A stretch of 64,000 nucleotides of DNA from Sambucus nigra. Taxonomy: Eukaryota > Streptophyta > Magnoliopsida > Dipsacales > Adoxaceae. Below the pieces are notes generated by a model. It saw only the letters and a list, made by a program, of their open reading frames with translations. It was not told the origin of the DNA and did not search any database. Below, piece by piece: positions 59,655 to 64,000 of the stretch. The first letter of the stretch is position 1. Every line of letters begins with the position of its first letter. Both the position numbers and the translations under genes were made by a program. The stretch spans positions 337,843,504 to 337,907,503 of the forward strand of contig OX422211.1 in NCBI GenBank assembly GCA_949130495.1, given 5' to 3'.

Positions 59655-60721
59655 AATGTAGGTCATTAAGGTCGGTTATGCCCTTGACACCCAAATACAA
59701 ACACAAGCAAATAATAACCATCCAACCGAGCTATAACTCGAAGGACGCAGGCTCACATGCTATCATCTTCCAGCAGCCCATATACGTAGCAAACTGGGGC
59801 CACCTGGTGGGGTTCAACGACACCCACCTCGTGATCAACTCACGCACACGACGTCCGGGAAGTGGTCATAGCTCCTAACCAGCAGGTGAGAGCAACACAT
59901 ACCCACGACCTCTCACCCCCAAAATAATAAATATATATATATATGTCATTTTCTGACCACAAAGGACGACTATGACCTGGGGAATATCCACACCCTGCAT
60001 ATTTGTCAAGATGCTCACCCTGAATGCACGAAACTTCCCAATGATAGCAAGGAGGGGGTATGCTTAACATGTATATACACCATATATAAGGTCTACATAC
60101 ATCCCACATAATAAAGATACACCATTATATAAGGTATACCTGAAACATCGCATTCATGTTTATTATACGCACTTAGGCGCAGTTAAATTACATCATAGTT
60201 TAGTATACTCTCTCATGATACACTAATCGTTAATACTCACACATTTACCCCACTTAGTATACGCTATACAATTCTCGCTTGAAGCTCTCATGTCACTGCA
60301 AATAATGAATTGCTTTTCAATACACTTTAGTTAGGGATATTCTATATCCTATTGCACCTTAATGCATTTCTCACATTGTGAGGTATCTCCCAATCGATCA
60401 TAAATAAGGATATTTCCATATCCAAAAGCGCATCAGATAGCATTAGTAAACATTCACTCATAATAGGGTTCATTTCATTTAAGAATCCTTTTAAAGTTAT
60501 CCCAAATGAAAGTGGGCTCCCCCACTTAGAAGATACCAAATTCTCTAATCGGAAATCCCCAAATTAAGTCTACATGACTCCAATGATCTCCTGTAGGGGA
60601 AACTCTCTAAAAGTCTCCAAAACATAATCCAAATATCTCCTATAGAGATCCCCGATCGATAGCCTCGAATAAAACGGAAAGAAATTTTCCTTAGAAAAAC
60701 TTTCCCTCAAAAGCCTTGTTT

Positions 60722-60925
60722 CCGAATCGATTCGGGCCTAATCCGAATCGATTCGGCCCAGTGAATCGATTCGGCCAGGAAGGCGAATCGATTCGGGTCA
60801 TCAGACCTGGGACTCTGTCTCAGGCCGAATCAATTTGGCTGGAGTGCGAATCGATTCAGTCACCAAGACCTGGGCACCTGTATATTTCCGAATCGATTCG
60901 GCTAGGGGGCCGAATCGATTCGGCC
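60722..60925 (-). promoter_or_regulatory. Cluster of eight CCGAATCGATTCGG palindromes in El-9 LTR
   Basis: Copies at 60722-60735, 60743-60756, 60763-60774, 60784-60796, 60825-60838 (mutated), 60847-60858 (partial), 60888-60901 and 60910-60923. The last extends to the 18 bp palindrome GGCCGAATCGATTCGGCC at 60908-60925. Spacing is irregular. The position within U3 of a minus-strand LTR fits upstream promoter sites, but no clear TATA box was identified on the minus strand; function is inferred. Confidence 0.65.
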
Positions 60926-61250
60926 CTGCTGAACCTCGAAAATGGCTACTGTTTAAGTAAGCCAAAATACCCAAAAGTCATATTAATGGTTTTCTATCCA
61001 TTTCTCTTCAACCCAAACAAAAATCTAACATTAATCTTCATCCTAGAATACATATAAACTAATTTCTAACCTTAAATCCATTTAATACACTACAAATCTA
61101 AGGTTTTTCCAAAAAGTTAGGTTTTAACATTTTAAACCTAAAACCCAAAAATCAATCCGCAAATCATTCAATAAATGGTACACAACAATTATTTAGCAAG
61201 TTTAATCACTTGCCTCAGGTTCGTAGGGTCTGAATCCACCGAAAAATCCT

Positions 61251-61330
61251 CTTTCTTCCTTTTTCTCCTTCCTTTTCTTCTTCTTTCTTCTTCTCTCTTC
61301 TTTCTTTCCTTTTCTCTTTCTCTCTTTTGG
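61251..61330. repeat. Polypyrimidine tract (TTTC/CTT) in El-9 LTR
   Basis: About 80 bp almost entirely C and T on the plus strand. It produces a Lys/Glu/Arg-rich chance frame on the minus strand. Confidence 0.85.
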
Positions 61331-61658
61331 GAGAAATATCTCCCGTAGGCTTTTTAAGCCTAATTCCAAAAATACACATCTTTAAATGATAATACACACT
61401 TTAAATGACTCGGTGACTTTAGTTCGAGTCAAACGGTCCTATTTTATTTCGGAACCCAAATAGACCCCAAGTACAGTCATTTCGACTTTCTCGACCCTTC
61501 CGGAAACAATGGTACCCTCAGAAATTCCATTCGAGATACTTTCTAACAACTCCAAATTCTGACCTCAATTGCCAAATTTTATTATTTCTCCAATAAAATA
61601 TTATTTATCTCTCCGGAAATAAATAAATCATCGTCTCCAAGACCTCGGGTTGTTACAA

Positions 61659-61676
61659 ACTCCCCCACTTACAAGA
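61659..61676 (-). other. El-9 polypurine tract
   Basis: The minus strand reads cttgtaagtgggggagtt before TGTAACAACCC. The upstream lead 'cgaggacgaaatt' is typical of plant Ty3/gypsy. Confidence 0.88.
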
Positions 61677-62685
61677 ATTTCGTCCTCGAAATTTAGCTAA
61701 GCCTAATTCTCCCAAAGCTCAACTAGTCCTAATCTACCCACTATTTCTAATCCTATCTCCAAACTTCTAACTTCCCACGACGAATTGATTTAATTTACTT
61801 TATTATTAAGCTAATTACGAAGTAAACAAAACTTATTTCCATAACAAGGGCGCCCATACCCCCTTTATAATTGAGCTTTATGCTCACAACCATCATAATG
61901 AGGCTTTAGTTGCCTTGAAAGTTCCACATTTCCAACAATAAGTAAGACTAAAATTTTAGTAGAAAAAATTTTGAATGGCCCAAAGAAATAACTCCTCTCA
62001 ATTCCATACGATCGCCAATTTCGTGCGGGGGACGTCTCGCAAAAGAGAAATCCAAACAAGGAACCCTCCCAATACACTACTGTGTGACGACGTCGGGGAT
62101 TGAGAGTTTGTTTGATCCGAACTAGAGTTTGAAAACATTTTAGTGAAAAATTTAGTTTGAAAGGGCCCGAAGGCCGATAAAAGTTTTATCTTGAAAATAG
62201 TCTATTTTGAAAACGATTATATATATATACATATTCTAATATAAAATGCCTTATGTCCAACACAAGGTTTTTTAATTTATCATATGCAAAACATATAGCT
62301 CACAAATATCATCATAATTAGGAGCTAAAATTTTACCTGCGTCCCATCAAACCACAATCACTTCAAACATAAACAACATCTTACATCATCACAATATACT
62401 GCCATATATAAGGCAATTCCATATCTGGAATACAACAATTTCAATAGTCTATCATGACTTCATAAAAAGAAGTAGCTTCTATCATTACTACTTACCACCA
62501 TAACCAAGATAATAGAATAAGAGCATATCTTGCTCAAAATTTCCCCCTTTAGGGTCATTACCTACCATACATAAACAAAAGGGCTAAAGCACTACCCGAT
62601 TCGTATATATCTCCCATACGATATTTCCAAGACTTCATATAGTGATAATCCCAATAGTAAGGAAAATTACTTACAACATCCATCT
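61677..62685 (-). other. El-9 internal non-coding part with a stray block copy
   Basis: About 1 kb between Gag and the polypurine tract, where pol would be. The only recognisable item is the fourth copy of the LTR block (62015-62085). Confidence 0.6.
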
Positions 62686-63636
62686 CTAGTCCGATTGCCC
62701 ATCCTCATCAATAGGCTCCCAAACGTAGTCCCCCGGTCTGAAGCGACCTCGAATCTGCTGTAGGGATTGCACTTCCAAAGTTTCATCAAATCGCGGTCCT
62801 TTACCTCTTTGAGGACAATCTCTCTTTTTGTGACCTGTTTCTTTGCAAAAGAAACACTTGCCCATAAACTCTTTCTGGCCACTCGCATTACTGGCGCTCT
62901 CTTTGCCAAACTTACTTGATGAACTCGAATCTCCAAAGTTCTTACTCTCTTGAGAACGAAAACGATATTCTCGACACTTTAATAGTGCCGCATTTACGAC
63001 CTCGATGAAAGTCATTAACTTAGGGCCTTCTAAAAAATGTTGTTGGATTTTCAAATCTAAACCTCGAACAAACTTTGATATACGTTTCTCTTACGTATTT
63101 ACCTCATTAGGTACTAATCTCGCCCATAGAGAAAAATCTTTTTCATAATCTGCCACCGTCCTATTTCCTTGAAAAATTCCCATATCCTGCGTAGGGGAAA
63201 GCAAATACCTTTGATCAAAAAGTCCCCAAAATTCTTTGATAGGAAAAGTATCTCTCTGCTAAGATGTGGTGACAAACTCCCACCATTGAAGAGCTGCACC
63301 CGACAACTTAAAGGTGACTAAAAATTGCTTCTGCACTTCACTACACTCAACCATACGAAGATGCCTTAGCATACTATTTTTCCATGTACTTGCAGCCATT
63401 GCATCAACTTCCCCGGCAAACTCGGGAGGATGCCCCTTACTAAAATCTTCTTTCACTCTCTCCCAAAAGGACAATCCTAAATGGGGTGGGGCTGCTCGAG
63501 CGACAGGTTGCTGAGCCATCGTAGAAACGGCCGCAGTTACTGCTTGTGCCACAATATTGGCAACATCATCCGTAGTCATGTTCCTTTGAGGCAATTCTTT
63601 CCTTGCCTTGGCTGAACGACCTCCCTTCGGTGGCAT
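62686..63636 (-). pseudogene. El-9 gag (Ty3/gypsy), two stops
   Basis: The start Met at 63636 (MPPKGGRSAKARKE) opens a Gag of about 317 codons in one frame. IVAQAVTAAVSTMA comes first, then the capsid part (SFWERVKEDFSKGHPPEFAGEVDAM, FLVTFKLSGAALQWWEF). A TAG follows at about 63259, then FWGLFDQRYL, DYEKDFSLWARLVP, a TAA near 63088, and LDLKIQQHFLEGPKLMTF. An intact CCHC knuckle near 62850-62810 reads C-F-F-C-K-E-T-G-H-K-K-R-D-C. The C-terminus ends DEDGQSD at 62686. It would form the particle and bind RNA. Without the two stops it would be full length, so inactivation is recent. No protease or RT follows. Confidence 0.9.
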
Positions 63637-63799
63637 CTGAAACAAGAACAATTGGATCAGAACGCCTTTCAATTATTTTCGATTCACATAAAGATATGGA
63701 CGTATGAATGTACCCGTCCTAGCAATAAGGCTCTACACCAAGAACGCTTACGGAAGATCGTAGTAACGCACACAGATCCTAAAGACACTAGAACCTGAT

Positions 63800-63813
63800 G
63801 TTCTGATACCATC
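63800..63813 (-). other. El-9 primer-binding site
   Basis: The minus strand reads GATGGTATCAGAAC just inside the LTR: tRNA-iMet type with one change (AAC for AGC). Confidence 0.85.
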
Positions 63814-64000
63814 TGTGACAACCCGCTCCAAATAATAACGGGTGGCCAGCCCTATACTACATAAATCAGGTATCTCAGATGGTACAGTCTCAACATCAAC
63901 AACTAAACACAGTAATATAAGGCTAACTACCCGAAATCATAAAGTACGAATCGCCAAAAAATTAAAACTTTTATATTACAACAACAACAAAACTAATAAT
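63814..64000 (-). repeat. El-9 5' LTR, partial
   Basis: 187 bp visible, matching 58164-58350 almost exactly. It is cut by the window end. Confidence 0.92.

Larger units (their letters stand above)
58164..61658 (-). repeat. El-9 3' LTR
   Basis: TGTGACAACCCGCTCC... to ...GGGTTGTTACA, 3495 bp. It contains a three-copy GC-rich block array, a cluster of CCGAATCGATTCGG palindromes and a pyrimidine tract. Confidence 0.9.
58164..64000 (-). mobile_element. El-9: gag-only Ty3/gypsy element, right LTR cut by the window edge
   Basis: The left (3') LTR is 58164-61658. Then come a polypurine tract complement, about 2.1 kb internal DNA with one broken Gag, an iMet primer-binding-site complement (63800-63813), and the start of the right (5') LTR at 63814, which is nearly identical to 58164 onward for the 187 bp visible. 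No pol domain lies between Gag and the polypurine tract. It interrupts the right LTR of El-4. The near identity of the visible LTR starts (about two differences in 187 bp by eye) suggests it is the youngest insertion. Confidence 0.9.

Noticed and set aside
60722..60925. CRISPR-like array
   Set aside because: The repeats are 14 bp palindromes with irregular 6-40 bp spacing inside a plant LTR; no cas genes and no constant spacer length.

Overview
The window is a block of nested plant transposable elements, and I recognise no host gene in it. It is plant nuclear DNA, probably from a dicot with a large repeat-rich genome. The evidence is TG...CA long terminal repeats (LTRs) followed by primer-binding sites for plant initiator-Met tRNA (TGGTATCAGAGC), one Athila-type site (TGGCGCCGTTGCCGGGGA), Ty1/copia and Ty3/gypsy domain orders, and AT-rich intervening DNA. 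The species cannot be named from the sequence.

Nine elements are named El-1 to El-9 here.

Left stack: El-1 (minus, Ty3-like) enters from the left edge and shows its 5' LTR at 402-18941. That LTR is split by El-2 (plus, decayed Ty3/gypsy with gag, protease and integrase remnants, 2461-17873). El-2's 3' LTR is split by El-3 (Athila-like, non-coding, 10575-16425, perfect ATGGG target duplication). Between 18942 and 21307 lies AT-rich DNA with a 250-260 bp direct repeat of LTR-end type.

Right stack: El-4 (minus, very long LTRs, no recognisable protein) spans 21308 to at least 58163. Its left LTR contains El-5 (minus, gag-only Ty1/copia, 23206-38858). El-5's 5' LTR contains El-6 (plus, copia with all pol domains, 29325-37772, CCCTT target duplication). 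El-4's right LTR contains El-7 (about 5 kb, Helitron-like end), El-8 (plus, gag-only copia, 51572-58018) and El-9 (minus, gag-only gypsy, 58164 to past the right edge).

El-5, El-6 and El-8 belong to one copia lineage: UBN2-type Gag, two zinc knuckles separated by a coiled coil, and a shared non-coding region after the coding part. Only El-6 carries pol, and it is broken by stops and frameshifts. El-5 and El-8 look like passengers that would need Pol from an El-6-like partner. Nothing in the window looks able to move by itself now.

The most interesting signals are: (1) a three-box non-coding module in the same order downstream of the coding region in El-5, El-6 and El-8; (2) clusters of short perfect palindromes, different in each family, in the LTRs of unrelated elements, upstream of a TATA-like box in three of them; (3) a Tyr in place of the second Cys of the second zinc knuckle in all three copia copies; (4) the fact that all seven datable insertions fall inside LTRs.
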